Part shown: piece after piece, positions 32,049 to 41,274 of the stretch
How positions within the stretch are numbered: the stretch's first letter is position 1
How the letters are laid out: each line of letters opens with the position of its first letter
Assembly: GCF_009749465.1 (NCBI RefSeq)
Contig: NZ_WBIS01000014.1
Span: 1 to 48,987, forward strand
Length of the DNA stretch: 48,987 nucleotides
Direction of reading: 5' to 3'
DNA from: Agromyces terreus
GTDB taxonomy: Bacteria > Actinomycetota > Actinomycetes > Actinomycetales > Microbacteriaceae
Program-made: the position numbers and the translations under genes
The notes under the pieces: generated by a model
What the model saw: only the letters and a program-made list of their open reading frames with translations
The model's database searches: none
Told to the model about the DNA's origin: nothing

Positions 32049-34038
32049 CGCCCGCGGGAGCGCTCCGCAGCAGCGCCCGCACCGAGGTGGTGCGGCGCCT
32101 CGCGACCGCGATCGTCGTCGCGGCGAACGCGAGCACCGCCCACACGGCGAGCCCGACGACCGCGGCGCCGACGCCGTCGGCCGCGGTGAGCGCGGCCACC
32201 ATGCCGTTGTAGGCGGGCGAGGTGGGCATGAGCCCGGCGACCTCGCTGAGCACGCCGGGCACGGTCGAGACGACGCCGGTCGCGACCGCGAGCACCCCGA
32301 TGAGCGCGGAGATCCAGCGGCCGGCCCCGCCGAGCACGGCGACGAGGGCCTGGTTGACGGCGGCGAACGCGATGCCCGCTCCGACGCAGAGCCCCGCGAA
32401 CGTGAACCACTGGCCGACGTCGTACGAGGCGGCCAGCTGCACGACCACGGCGACGAGCACGCCCTGCAGCGCGCCGAGCGCGGCGGCGGGGGCGAAGCCG
32501 CGCAATGCGAGCAGCGCCGACGGGGCACGCGAGGTGAGCGCCCGCCGCGACACCGCCTGCAGCGCGACGAAGGTCCCGAGGCCGCCGAACCAGAGCGCGA
32601 GGGTCGCGAGCAGCGGAACGGCGGATGCCCCGAACAGCGAGTCCCCCGACCCTTCCGCTGCGACCGGGTCGGCGACGACCGAGGCGAGGCTCTGCGCCTC
32701 GGCGTCGGTGTACGAGGGCACCGACTGCGATGCGGTGCGCAGCCCGGTCGCGAGGTCGTCGGTGCCGTCGGCGAGCGACTGCACGCCCGTGGCGAGCGTG
32801 GCCGAGCCCGACGAGAGCTGGTCGGCGCCGTCGCTCAGCTGCGATGCGCCGCTGCCGAGCGCGCGTGCGCCGTCGGCCGACTGGGCGGTGCCGTCGGCGA
32901 GCTGCGAGAGCCCGGCGGCGAGTTCGTCGGTCTTGCCGGCCGCGGTCAGCAGTCCGGCGCTCGACTGCGACGTGAGCTGCGCGATGCCGTCGGCGGTGGG
33001 GGTCGCGTACCCGCTCGCGGTGCCGGCGCTCGTGGCGGCGGTCACGGCGTCGCCGGCGGCGGTGCCCGCGGCGGCGGTCGCGCCGCCGAGGCTCGCGCAG
33101 AACTCGGCCGAGGCGCCAGAGGTCGCGCACTGCGCCTGCAGTCCGCCGAGGGTCTGGGCGAGGCCGCCGACGGATGCCGCGAGGTCGGCGGTCTCGGTCG
33201 CGGCCGAGTCCGCGTACGTCGAGGTCGCCTGCGCCGCGGCGACGAGGTCCTGGTTGTCGACGCCGGCCGCGGCGTCGCGCAGCCCGTCGGCGAGCTGCCC
33301 CGCTCCCGAGGCCGAGGCCGAGGTGCCGTCTGCGATGGTGTCGAGCCCGCTGCCGAGGGAGTCTGCTCCGGTGGCGAGCTCGGTCGCGCCCGAGGCGAGC
33401 TGCGAGGCGCCGCCCGGCAGTTCGGCCGCGCCGTCGGCGGCCTGTTGGGCGCCGTCGGCGAGCTGCGCGGCCCCGTCGGCCGCCGTGCCGAGCTGCGTGC
33501 CGAGGTCGGTGAAGCCGAGGAACACGTTCTCGAGATAGGTCGACGAGAGCTGCTCGCCGAGCACGCTCGTCGCGGTCTGGGTGACCTGCGCGGTGATGGC
33601 GTCGTCGACGACGAGGCTGTCGGGCGGGGTCGTCACCTCGATGGTCGCGCGTTCCGGGGTGCCGCCGGGCGCGGTCGAGGTCGCGGCGGCCGAGAAGTTC
33701 TCGGGGATCGTGACGACGGCGGCGTACGTGCCGTCGGCGAGTCCGGATGCCGCGTCGTCGGCGTTCGAGATCGTCCACGTGAGGTTCGACGTGTCGTCGC
33801 CGGCGCCCTCGACGAGTCCGGCGGTGAGCTGCCGGCCGAGGGGCACGAGCTGGTCGTCGATCGTGACCGGCTCGTCGTCGTTCACGATCGCGGCGTTCAG
33901 CGCGTCGAGCCGATCGGTGGGGTTGTAGAGCGCGGCGACGAGGATGCCGCCGATGACGACGGGCAGCATCAGCACGCCGATGATGGTGAGCCAGGTGACG
34001 GGGCGCTTGGAGCGCGCGCGTTCGATGGGGAGGGTCAT
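32044..34038 (-). CDS. YhgE/Pip-family membrane protein
   Basis: The 664-residue protein has an N-terminal membrane helix (VTWLTIIGVLMLPVVIGGILVAALYNP), an external domain starting LDALNAAIVNDDEPV and a long run of Ala/Gly/Ser-rich repeats of the type LADGAxQxxxGAxxL (about residues 185-265 and 395-465). Five or so C-terminal helices follow, related to the ABC-2 transporter fold (SRAPSALLALRGFAPAAALGALQGV, ISALIGVLAVATGVVSTVPG). This is the YhgE/Pip group, whose members include phage-infection and type VII secretion-linked proteins. The function is not settled. Its start overlaps the MMPL gene stop (ATGA), so the two probably act together. Confidence 0.92.
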   Translation of the reverse strand: MTLPIERARSKRPVTWLTIIGVLMLPVVIGGILVAALYNPTDRLDALNAAIVNDDEPVTIDDQLVPLGRQLTAGLVEGAGDDTSNLTWTISNADDAASGLADGTYAAVVTIPENFSAAATSTAPGGTPERATIEVTTPPDSLVVDDAITAQVTQTATSVLGEQLSSTYLENVFLGFTDLGTQLGTAADGAAQLADGAQQAADGAAELPGGASQLASGATELATGADSLGSGLDTIADGTSASASGAGQLADGLRDAAAGVDNQDLVAAAQATSTYADSAATETADLAASVGGLAQTLGGLQAQCATSGASAEFCASLGGATAAAGTAAGDAVTAATSAGTASGYATPTADGIAQLTSQSSAGLLTAAGKTDELAAGLSQLADGTAQSADGARALGSGASQLSDGADQLSSGSATLATGVQSLADGTDDLATGLRTASQSVPSYTDAEAQSLASVVADPVAAEGSGDSLFGASAVPLLATLALWFGGLGTFVALQAVSRRALTSRAPSALLALRGFAPAAALGALQGVLVAVVVQLAASYDVGQWFTFAGLCVGAGIAFAAVNQALVAVLGGAGRWISALIGVLAVATGVVSTVPGVLSEVAGLMPTSPAYNGMVAALTAADGVGAAVVGLAVWAVLAFAATTIAVARRRTTSVRALLRSAPAGA

Positions 34039-36932
34039 GCGTTCACCTCGGTGGTGGAGAGCGCTCGCGCGGGTTCGGCGGGCGGGGTGAGTTCGAGCAC
34101 GGGCACGTCGGTGCGGCCGGCCGCGGCGAGCAGCGCGCGGGCCGTCTCGGCATCGGTCGCCGAGATCACGACGGTGACGGATGCCTCGATCGAGGCGTCC
34201 CAGAGCGCGGCGGCGACCCGGTCGCGGGCGGTCTCGTCGACGAGTTGGTCGGCGCCGTCGATGACGACGATGCCGCCTCGGCCGCGGGCGGCCCGACGCA
34301 CCTCGGCGACCGGGTCGGCGGCGTCGCCGAGGAGGGCGACGCCGACCCGCGAGCGCACCCAGGCCGAACGCCCGGGCAGGAGGTGTCCGCCGACGCGCAG
34401 CCGGCCCCCGGTCGGGTCGATGCGGCCGGCGAGCGCGAGCAGCAGGGCCCGGCTCGCGATCTGGTCGGAGCCGGTCACGATGAGGGACTGCCCGGGTTCG
34501 ACGCGCAGGCTCACGCCCTCGAACACGGTGACGTCGCGTTCGACGAGCGAGACGCCGGCGCCGACGACCGCGGCCGTGGTGTCGGGTTCGGGCCAGTCGG
34601 CGAGCGCGAGCTCGCGTTCGACCGCCTCGCCCTCGATGTCGAAGTGCGGGAGCACGCGTTCGAGCCACGCGGGAAGCCACCAGGCCTTGTCGCCGAGCAG
34701 CGCCATGACGGCGGGCACGAGCGTCATGCGCACGACGAACGCGTCGATCGCGATGCCGACGGCGAGCCCGAGCGCGATGGGCTTGAGCGAGGAGTCGCCC
34801 TCGGGCACGAACGCGGCGAAGACGGCGAACATGATGACGGCGGCGGCGGTCACGACGCGGGCCGAGGCGGTGAAGCCCGAGCGCACGGCGCCCACGGCGA
34901 TCTCGCGAGGCGTGCGGCTCGCGTGGCCGTCGAGCGCCTTGCGGGCGTGCACGTAGTCCTCGCGCATGCGGCTGACGAGGAACACCTGGTAGTCCATGGC
35001 GAGGCCGAACAGCACGCCCATCGCGACGATCGGCATGAAGCTGATGATCGGCCCGACCTTCGTGACGTGGAGCACGTCGGCGAACCAGCCCCACTCGAAG
35101 ACGGCCGCGACGACGCCGAACGCGGCGAGCACCGAGAGCAGGTATCCGACGGCGGCCGTGATCGGGACCCAGATCGAGCGGAAGACGATCGCGAGCAGGA
35201 TGAGCGAGAGCCCCACGACGAAGAGGCCGAACGGGAGCAGCGCGGCTCCGAGCCGGTCGGAGATGTCGATCGCGACGGCCGTGAAGCCCGTGACCTTCAG
35301 GTCGACCCCGTACTCGTCGAGGAAGTGGTCGTGCATGCCGCGGAGCTCCCGCACGAGGTCGGCCGTGGCCGGGTCGTCGGGCGCGGTCGTCGGGATGATC
35401 TGCACGATGCCCGTGTCGGCCGTCTCGTTCGGCACCGCGAGGGCCACGGTCTCGACGCCGGGCACGGTGGCGATCTCGTCGCCGAGGTCCTCCATGAGGC
35501 CGAGCGGATCGGTGGAGGTGACGATCGTGCCGGTCATCACGAGCGGGCCGTTGAATCCGGGGCCGAAGTGCTCGGCGACGAGGTCGTACGACTGGCGCGC
35601 CTCGGTGTCCTTCGGCAGCATTCCGGCGTTCGGCAGCGCGAGCGCGAGGCTCGCGGCGGGCACGGCCATGATGCCGAGGGTGAGGACGACCGCGATCGTG
35701 GTCACGACGGGGTGCTTCGTGACGAGGCCGACCCAGCGGGCGGCGAAGCCGCGGCGGGCCGGCTCGGTCGAGGCGGGGGCGTCGGATGCGTCGGCGTCGG
35801 CGGATGCCGCAGCACGGCCGGTCGGGGCATCCGTCGCGTCGGCGGCATCCGCCCGGCGAGAGGCATCCGCGGTGCGCACGGCTCGTCGGCGGCGGGGCGC
35901 GCGGCGCTTCCACCCGACGACGCGGCCCTTGGCGAAGCCGAGGAAGGCGGGCGTGAGGGTGATCGCGACGAGCACGGCGATGGCGACGGCGACCGCGGCC
36001 GCGATGCCCATGACGGTGAGGAACGGGATGTTCGCGAAGCCGAGCCCGATGAGCGCGATGAGCACCGTGATGCCCGCGAACACGACGGCGGACCCGGCGG
36101 TGCCGGTCGCCCTGGCGGCCGACTCCTCGGGGTCCTCGCCAGCTCTGACCTGGTCTTGGTGTCGGGCCATGATGAACAGCGCGTAGTCGATGCCGACGGC
36201 GAGGCCGAGCATGAGCGCGAGGAGCGGCGTGGTCGACGAGATCGTCGCGAACGCCGTCGAGAGCATGATGAGCGAGAGCGCGAGGCCGACGCCGATGACG
36301 GCGGAGGCGAGCGGGAGGAACGCGACGGCGATCGAGCGGAACGTGACGATGAGCACGAACAGCGCGATGAGCAGGCCCACGGCCTCGGTGAGGGTGACGC
36401 CCGGCACCGAGACGGCGAACAGGTCGCCGCCGAGCGCGACCTCGGAGCCCGAGGGCAGTGCGGACTCGAGGTCTGCGGTGATCTCGCCGAGGTCGTCCTT
36501 CGTCGACGCGGGCACGTCGGTGGCCTCGCCGTCGAACTGGAGCCGCACGAGGGCGGCGCTCTCGTCGTCGGCGATGAGCCCGGTGACCATCTCGTCGTAG
36601 GGGTCGGTGACCGCGAGCACGCCGTCGAGGCCCTCGATCTCGGTGATGGCCTGTTCGATCTCGGTGGTGAACGGCTCCTCGTCGATGCGCTGCCCGTCGG
36701 GCGCGACGACGATGAACTGCGCGCTCGTGCCGCTCGCCTGCGGGAACGAGCGGTTCAGCTGCTCGAGGCCGGCCTGCGCCTCGGTGCCGGGGATCGAGAA
36801 CGAGTTGCTCGTGCCCTTGCCGAACATCGCGAAGGCGCCGCCGGCGATCACGAGCAGCAGCAGCCACGAGACGAGCACGCGCCACGGGTGCCGGAACGAC
36901 CAGCGGCCGAGCGAATAGAGCAGAGTGGACAC
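34035..36932 (-). CDS. MMPL/RND-type transporter fused to a degenerate ABC-ATPase-like domain
   Basis: The 965-residue protein has two RND halves, each with one helix, an external domain and five helices. It has LSLIMLSTAF and GLAVGIDYALFIMARHQD in the first half, and GVLFGLAMDYQVFLVSRMREDY and GLAVGIAIDAFVVRMTLVPAVMALLGDKAWW in the second. MMPL proteins export lipids or small molecules using the proton gradient. From about residue 790 a domain resembling an ABC ATPase follows (VFEGVSLRVEPGQSLIVTGS, LRVGGHLLPGR, IVVIDGADQLVD), but the Walker A Gly-Lys-Ser/Thr is missing. GTG 36932 is the likely start. The TetR gene is divergent and twin palindromes lie between. Confidence 0.92.
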   Translation of the reverse strand: MSTLLYSLGRWSFRHPWRVLVSWLLLLVIAGGAFAMFGKGTSNSFSIPGTEAQAGLEQLNRSFPQASGTSAQFIVVAPDGQRIDEEPFTTEIEQAITEIEGLDGVLAVTDPYDEMVTGLIADDESAALVRLQFDGEATDVPASTKDDLGEITADLESALPSGSEVALGGDLFAVSVPGVTLTEAVGLLIALFVLIVTFRSIAVAFLPLASAVIGVGLALSLIMLSTAFATISSTTPLLALMLGLAVGIDYALFIMARHQDQVRAGEDPEESAARATGTAGSAVVFAGITVLIALIGLGFANIPFLTVMGIAAAVAVAIAVLVAITLTPAFLGFAKGRVVGWKRRAPRRRRAVRTADASRRADAADATDAPTGRAAASADADASDAPASTEPARRGFAARWVGLVTKHPVVTTIAVVLTLGIMAVPAASLALALPNAGMLPKDTEARQSYDLVAEHFGPGFNGPLVMTGTIVTSTDPLGLMEDLGDEIATVPGVETVALAVPNETADTGIVQIIPTTAPDDPATADLVRELRGMHDHFLDEYGVDLKVTGFTAVAIDISDRLGAALLPFGLFVVGLSLILLAIVFRSIWVPITAAVGYLLSVLAAFGVVAAVFEWGWFADVLHVTKVGPIISFMPIVAMGVLFGLAMDYQVFLVSRMREDYVHARKALDGHASRTPREIAVGAVRSGFTASARVVTAAAVIMFAVFAAFVPEGDSSLKPIALGLAVGIAIDAFVVRMTLVPAVMALLGDKAWWLPAWLERVLPHFDIEGEAVERELALADWPEPDTTAAVVGAGVSLVERDVTVFEGVSLRVEPGQSLIVTGSDQIASRALLLALAGRIDPTGGRLRVGGHLLPGRSAWVRSRVGVALLGDAADPVAEVRRAARGRGGIVVIDGADQLVDETARDRVAAALWDASIEASVTVVISATDAETARALLAAAGRTDVPVLELTPPAEPARALSTTEVNA

Positions 36933-36963
36933 AGCGCCTCCGAGCCGAGGTTCAGAACGATTC

Positions 36964-36996
36964 GATACAGCGCTGTATCCGATACATAGTTGTATC
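36964..36996. promoter_or_regulatory. Twin TetR-type operators between the MMPL and TetR genes
   Basis: GATACAGCGCTGTATC (36964-36979) is a perfect 16-bp palindrome. GATACATAGTTGTATC (36981-36996) is a near-perfect second copy, 17 bases further on. They lie 31 bases before the MMPL start and 54 bases before the TetR start, in the only AT-rich stretch of the gap, so they should overlap both promoters. Confidence 0.85.
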
Positions 36997-37050
36997 GTAA
37001 AACGTGCGGAAGGCGCGAACCTGTGGCCTTCGTGTGAAACCGGGGGTTGA

Positions 37051-37710
37051 ATGAGAGCCATGGTCGATTCCGAGGCGCCGTCGACGACGCGCAGTCGGGA
37101 GCGCACACGACGCAAGCTCCTCGACGCCGCGGCCCAGGTCTTCGCCGAGGTCGGGCTCGACGCGGCATCCGTCGAGGCGGTCTGCGACCGCGCCGGATTC
37201 ACGCGGGGCGCCTTCTACTCCAACTTCGAATCGAAGGACGAGCTCTTCCTCGAGCTCTCGGGCATCGTGGCGAACGAGCGGGTCGAGGCGGTGCGCTCGC
37301 GCGTCGGCGAGCTCGAGTCGGTGGGCGGCTTCGACACGCAACCGGCCAACGCCTTCGCGATCATCGAGCAGGTACTCGACGTCTCGGCCGACGACCGCCT
37401 CTCCGTGCTGCTCATGAGCGAGATCCGCATCCGCGCCCTGCGCAACCCCGATCTCGCGGCCGCCTACCTCCAGCAGGAGGCCGAGATGCAGCGCGGCGTC
37501 GCGCAGATCGTGACCGACATCGGGCGCGCGAAGGGCATCGAGTTCCGCGTGAGCTCCGACGAGGCGGCGCGCATCATGCTCCTCGTCTGGGAGGGCGCGG
37601 CCGTGCGCGCCGCGATGTCGGGGGTCGAAGCCGACGAGCTGCGACGCCGCACGAGCACCGAGCTCGCGCTGGTCGCCCAGCTCACGATCCACGACCCCCA
37701 GCGGCCGTAG
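37051..37710 (+). CDS. TetR-family transcriptional regulator
   Basis: The 219-residue protein has the TetR N-terminal helix-turn-helix: RERTRRKLLDAAAQVFAEVGLDAASVEAVCDRAGFTRGAFYSNFESKDELF, with the recognition helix GFTRGAFYSNF. The C-terminal ligand domain is not assignable to a substrate. It likely represses the divergent MMPL-YhgE operon and itself through the two palindromes, and is released by a ligand exported by that system. ATG 37051 and ATG 37060 are both possible starts, and no strong ribosome site is seen. Confidence 0.93.
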   Translation: MRAMVDSEAPSTTRSRERTRRKLLDAAAQVFAEVGLDAASVEAVCDRAGFTRGAFYSNFESKDELFLELSGIVANERVEAVRSRVGELESVGGFDTQPANAFAIIEQVLDVSADDRLSVLLMSEIRIRALRNPDLAAAYLQQEAEMQRGVAQIVTDIGRAKGIEFRVSSDEAARIMLLVWEGAAVRAAMSGVEADELRRRTSTELALVAQLTIHDPQRP

Positions 37711-37719
37711 CGGCCGCGC

Positions 37720-38928
37720 TCAGAGCGCGATCGTCTCCACGGCGTCGCCGGCGGCGAGCTCGGTCACGTCCTCGGGCACGACGATGAGCCGGTCGGATGC
37801 TGCGAGCGCCGCGACGAGGTGCGATCCGGGTCCGCCCACGACGACGGCACGGCCCTCGTCGTCGCGTCGTCCGCGCAGGTACTGGCGTCGGCCCGCGATC
37901 GAGACGAGCGGCTCCGCGAGGACGAGGCGCTCGACGGATGCCGCGGGGCGACGCGCGATCGCCCGGAGCGCGGGGGCGACGAAGAGCTCGAACGAGAGCT
38001 GCGCGCTCACGGGGTTGCCCGGGAACCCGATCACGGGCATGCCCCGGTACGCGGCCGCCGCCTGCGGGCCGCCCGGCTGCATCGCGACGCTGCCGACCCA
38101 GGCCCCGAGGGGTTCGAGGAGTTCGCGCACGACCTCGTAGGCGCCCTGCGAGACGCCGCCGCTCGTCACGACGAGCTCGACCCCGGCGTCGCGAGCGGCG
38201 TCGAGTTCGGCACGCAGCCCGTCGACGTCGTCGCGCACCCTCGCCTCGTGCACGACGAGCGCGCCCGTCGCACGCACCGCCGCGGCGAGCGCGGTGCCGT
38301 TGGCGTCGGGGATCTCGCCCGGCCCGAGCGCGTCGCCGGGGGAGACGAGCTCGCTGCCGGTGCTGATGACCGCGACGCGCACGCGTTCGCGCACGAGCAA
38401 CCCGGTGAGGCCGGATGCCGCCGCCGCCGCGAGATGCCGCGAGCCGAGCACGATGCCCGGCGGCAGCACGTCGTCGCCGGCCGCGAGGTCGGAGCCCGCG
38501 TCGCGCACGTACTCGCCCGCAGCCCGGCCCCGGAGGATGCGGACGGTCGCCGCCCTCTCGGTCTCGCCACCGTCCTCCGTGTCCTCGACGGGCACGACCG
38601 CATCGGCGCCCTCGGGCACCTGGGCGCCCGTCATGATGCGCACCGCGGTGCCCGGCTCGAGCGGCGCCGGCAGGCCGGGTGCGGCCGCCACCTCGCCGGT
38701 GATCCGCAAGGAGACCGGCGCCGTCGCGACATCCGCCGCCCTGACGGCGAAGCCGTCCATCTGCGAATTGCGGAACGGCGGCAGCGCGATGGGGGACTCG
38801 ACGGGCGACGCCGTGATGCGGCCGAGCGCGTCGGCGAGGGCGACCCGCTCGGTGGGTCTCGCCCCGAGGCCCGAGAGCAGGGAGCGCACGAAGGCGGCGT
38901 GCTCCTCGACGCTCACGCGCGCGCTCAT
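37720..38928 (-). CDS. moeA: Molybdopterin molybdotransferase MoeA (copy 2)
   Basis: This second MoeA (402 aa) has LPPFRNSQMDGFAVRAAD (49-66), IMTGAQVPEGADAVVPVEDTE, STGSELVSPGD with IPDANG, SGGVSQGAYEVV, VAMQPGGPQAAA, GFPGNPVSAQLSFELFV and domain IV. The active-site motifs are intact, so it should also insert molybdate into MPT-AMP. It is shorter than copy 1 and belongs to a different subgroup, with ...NSQMDGFA rather than ...NAAMDGFA. It stands divergent from the modE-like/modABC genes, which suggests a link to molybdate supply. Confidence 0.95.
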   Translation of the reverse strand: MSARVSVEEHAAFVRSLLSGLGARPTERVALADALGRITASPVESPIALPPFRNSQMDGFAVRAADVATAPVSLRITGEVAAAPGLPAPLEPGTAVRIMTGAQVPEGADAVVPVEDTEDGGETERAATVRILRGRAAGEYVRDAGSDLAAGDDVLPPGIVLGSRHLAAAAASGLTGLLVRERVRVAVISTGSELVSPGDALGPGEIPDANGTALAAAVRATGALVVHEARVRDDVDGLRAELDAARDAGVELVVTSGGVSQGAYEVVRELLEPLGAWVGSVAMQPGGPQAAAAYRGMPVIGFPGNPVSAQLSFELFVAPALRAIARRPAASVERLVLAEPLVSIAGRRQYLRGRRDDEGRAVVVGGPGSHLVAALAASDRLIVVPEDVTELAAGDAVETIAL

Positions 38929-39131
38929 CGGCGCACCCCCGTGATGCGGTGTGCGTACGGTGCGGCAGCCGTGCTGATCATGCTCCGATTGTCGCAGGGC
39001 GAGCCCGCATCGGGGCCATGCACGGCGACCCGAACCCTCGGCATCGGCATCGCACTCGTGTCACGATACGGAAACTGAATCTCGCTGCATGGGTAGGGTA
39101 GCCTTGGAGTTCCGCGAATACGGGAGGAAAC

Positions 39132-39545
39132 GTGACACAGTTCCGCATCAGCGAAGCCGCAGCGCTACTCGGAGTCAGCGACGACACCGTGCGGCGGTGG
39201 GCCGACCAGGGCCGCATCACCACCGGCCACGGCGCGAACGGCATGCAGGTCGTCGACGGCGTCGACCTCGTCGCCGTCATGGCCGAGCACGGCGGCGGCG
39301 CACTCGCCGAGGCGTTCCCGCTGGCCCGCACCTCCGCCCGCAACCGCTTCATCGGGCTCGTCACCGCCGTGCAGCGCGACGGCGTGATGGCGCAGGTCGA
39401 ACTGCAGGCCGGCCCGTTCCGCGTCGTCTCGCTCATGAGCCGAGAGGCGGCCGACGAGCTCGGGCTCGAACCGGGCATGCTCGCCGCCGCCACCGCGAAG
39501 GCGACGGTCGTGTCCATCGAGCGGCCGATCGGGTCCCACGAATGA
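39132..39545 (+). CDS. HTH-TOBE (Mop) molybdate-binding protein, ModE-like
   Basis: The 137-residue protein has an N-terminal excisionase/MerR-type helix-turn-helix (FRISEAAALLGVSDDTVRRWADQGRI) and a C-terminal Mop/TOBE domain (SARNRFIGLVTAVQRDGVMAQVELQAGPFRVVSLMSREAADELGLEPG). Such proteins bind molybdate and may regulate mod genes or buffer molybdenum. The ORF starts at GTG 39132 with GGGAGGA ten bases upstream. The stop overlaps the modA start by four bases, so it heads the modABC operon. It may also supply the Mop function missing from ModC. Confidence 0.9.
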   Translation: MTQFRISEAAALLGVSDDTVRRWADQGRITTGHGANGMQVVDGVDLVAVMAEHGGGALAEAFPLARTSARNRFIGLVTAVQRDGVMAQVELQAGPFRVVSLMSREAADELGLEPGMLAAATAKATVVSIERPIGSHE

Positions 39546-40456
39546 TCCGCGGCTTCGGCGCGTCCCTCCGCCCTCGCGACATCCGTGCGGCCAGGTCCGC
39601 CCGCGCGGCCAGATCCGCCCGCGCATCCCGGGCCTCCCGCGACTCGGCCCTGCTCGGCGCGGCGGCCTGCCTGGCCGTCGCCCTCACCGGCTGCGCGGCC
39701 CCCACCGCGGCCGACGGCGATGCCGGGGGCCCCGCGGCATCCGGCGACACCTCGGCGAACCTCGCGTCTGCCGAGATCACGGTGCTCGCCGCCGCCTCGC
39801 TCACCGAGGCGTTCGACGAGCTCGTGACCCGGTTCGAGGCCGCGAACCCCGCTGTCGAGGTCACCCTCGGCTACGGCGGCAGCGGCGCGCTCGCGACCCA
39901 GGTCGTCGAGGGCGCCCCCGCCGACGTCTTCGCCTCGGCCGCCGAGCCGCCCATGCAGCAGGTGGTCGATGCGGGCGACGCCCTCGACCCCGTGGTCTTC
40001 GCCACGAACACCCTCGAACTCGTGGTCCCCGCGGGCAACGCGGCCGGGGTCTCCGGCCTCGACGACCTCGCGAACCCCGACCTGCGCATCGCGCTCTGCG
40101 ACGAGTCCGTGCCCTGCGGCGCGGCGTCGGCGAAGCTCCTCGCGAACGAGGGCGTCGTCGCGGCGCCCGACACGCTCGAGTCCGACGTGAAGGCGGTGCT
40201 CACGAAGGTCTCGCTCGGCGAGGTCGACACGGCGCTCGTCTACCGCACCGACGTCGAGGCCGCTGAAGGCGACGTCGAGGGCATCGAGATCGCCGCGGCC
40301 GCGAAGGTGGTCAACCGGTACCCGATCGCCGCGATCACGACGCCCGGCACGAACGACGGTGCGGCCGAGGCACGGGCCGCCGCCGCGTTCGTCGCGTTCG
40401 TCACCGGCGACGAGGGCCGCGAGACGCTCGATGCGTTCGGATTCGGCGCGCCCTGA
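39542..40456 (+). CDS. modA: Molybdate ABC transporter substrate-binding lipoprotein
   Basis: The 304-residue protein has an Arg-rich N terminus, then a lipoprotein signal ending ACLAVALTGC (lipid Cys51). The mature ModA fold has ITVLAAASLTEAFDELVTRFE, LGYGGSGALATQVVEGAPADVFASA, TLELVVPAGN, SKVSLGEVDTALVYRTD-type sequence (TKVSLGEVDTALVYRTDV) and FVTGDEGRETLDAFGF. The Ser/Ala-Ser motifs at AAASL and GGSGAL are oxyanion-binding positions. It captures molybdate (or tungstate) at the outer membrane face and hands it to ModB. Confidence 0.95.
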   Translation: MIRGFGASLRPRDIRAARSARAARSARASRASRDSALLGAAACLAVALTGCAAPTAADGDAGGPAASGDTSANLASAEITVLAAASLTEAFDELVTRFEAANPAVEVTLGYGGSGALATQVVEGAPADVFASAAEPPMQQVVDAGDALDPVVFATNTLELVVPAGNAAGVSGLDDLANPDLRIALCDESVPCGAASAKLLANEGVVAAPDTLESDVKAVLTKVSLGEVDTALVYRTDVEAAEGDVEGIEIAAAAKVVNRYPIAAITTPGTNDGAAEARAAAAFVAFVTGDEGRETLDAFGFGAP

Positions 40457-41274
40457 TGACCCGTGCGGCCGTGCGAAGCGCCGGGCGTCTCGCCTGGCCC
40501 GTGGTCGCGATCGCCGTCGTCGCGATCGCGGTGCTCGTGCTGCCGCTCGTCGCGCTCGTGGCGCGCGCGCCCTGGGCCGAGCTGCCCGAACTGCTCGCGA
40601 GCAGCGCGGTGCTCGAGGCGCTGGTGCTCTCGTTCGGCACCGCGATCCTCGCGACGCTGCTCTGCCTCGTGCTCGGCATCCCGCTCGCGGCCCTCGTCGC
40701 GCATGCCGAGGCGTGGCCGACCCTTCCCCGCCGCCTGCTCCGAGCGGCGGTCACCGTGCCCCTCGTGCTGCCGCCCGTCGTCGGCGGCATCGCCCTGCTC
40801 ATGCTCCTCGGCCGTCGCGGGCTCATCGGCGAATGGCTCGATCGCGCGTTCGGCATCACCGTCCCGTTCACGACGGGCGCGGTCGTCCTCGCCCAGGTCT
40901 TCGTGGCACTGCCGTTCCTGGTGTTCGCGGTCGAGGGCGCCCTGCGCTCCTCCGACCGCCGCACCGAGGCGGCCGCCGCGACCCTCGGCGCCTCCCGTTG
41001 GCAGGTGTTCCGCCACGTGACGCTGCCGATCGTGGCGCCCGGCGTCGCCGCGGGCGGGGTGCTGTGCTTCACGCGCGCCCTCGGTGAGTTCGGCGCGACC
41101 ATCACGTTCGCCGGATCCCTGCCCGGCACCACGCGCACCCTCCCGATCGCGAGCTACCTCGCGATGCAGACGGACCCCGACGAGGCCGTCGCGCTCGCGC
41201 TCCTCCTGCTCGCGGTCTCGATCGCGGTGCTCCTCACCCTGCGCGACCGCTGGCTCCCCGGAGCGACCGCATGA
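40456..41274 (+). CDS. modB: Molybdate ABC transporter permease
   Basis: The 272-residue permease has about six helices and the BPD-transporter EAA-like motif AAAATLGASRWQVFRHVTLPIVAPG, followed by FTRALGEFGATITFAGSLPGTTRTLPIASY, which is highly typical of ModB. It forms the membrane channel with ModC. It begins one base before the end of the modA stop codon and overlaps modC by four bases. Confidence 0.96.
   Translation: MTRAAVRSAGRLAWPVVAIAVVAIAVLVLPLVALVARAPWAELPELLASSAVLEALVLSFGTAILATLLCLVLGIPLAALVAHAEAWPTLPRRLLRAAVTVPLVLPPVVGGIALLMLLGRRGLIGEWLDRAFGITVPFTTGAVVLAQVFVALPFLVFAVEGALRSSDRRTEAAAATLGASRWQVFRHVTLPIVAPGVAAGGVLCFTRALGEFGATITFAGSLPGTTRTLPIASYLAMQTDPDEAVALALLLLAVSIAVLLTLRDRWLPGATA

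Noticed and set aside
32044..36885. Minus-strand reading of 1613 codons that spans the YhgE-type gene and most of the MMPL gene
   Set aside because: Only the part from 34038 onward has real protein character. Upstream of that it is the shifted frame of the MMPL gene.
39090..39115. TAGGGTAGCCTTGGA resembling half of a DtxR/IdeR iron box before the modE-like gene
   Set aside because: Only one half matches and the second arm is absent. It is too weak to call.
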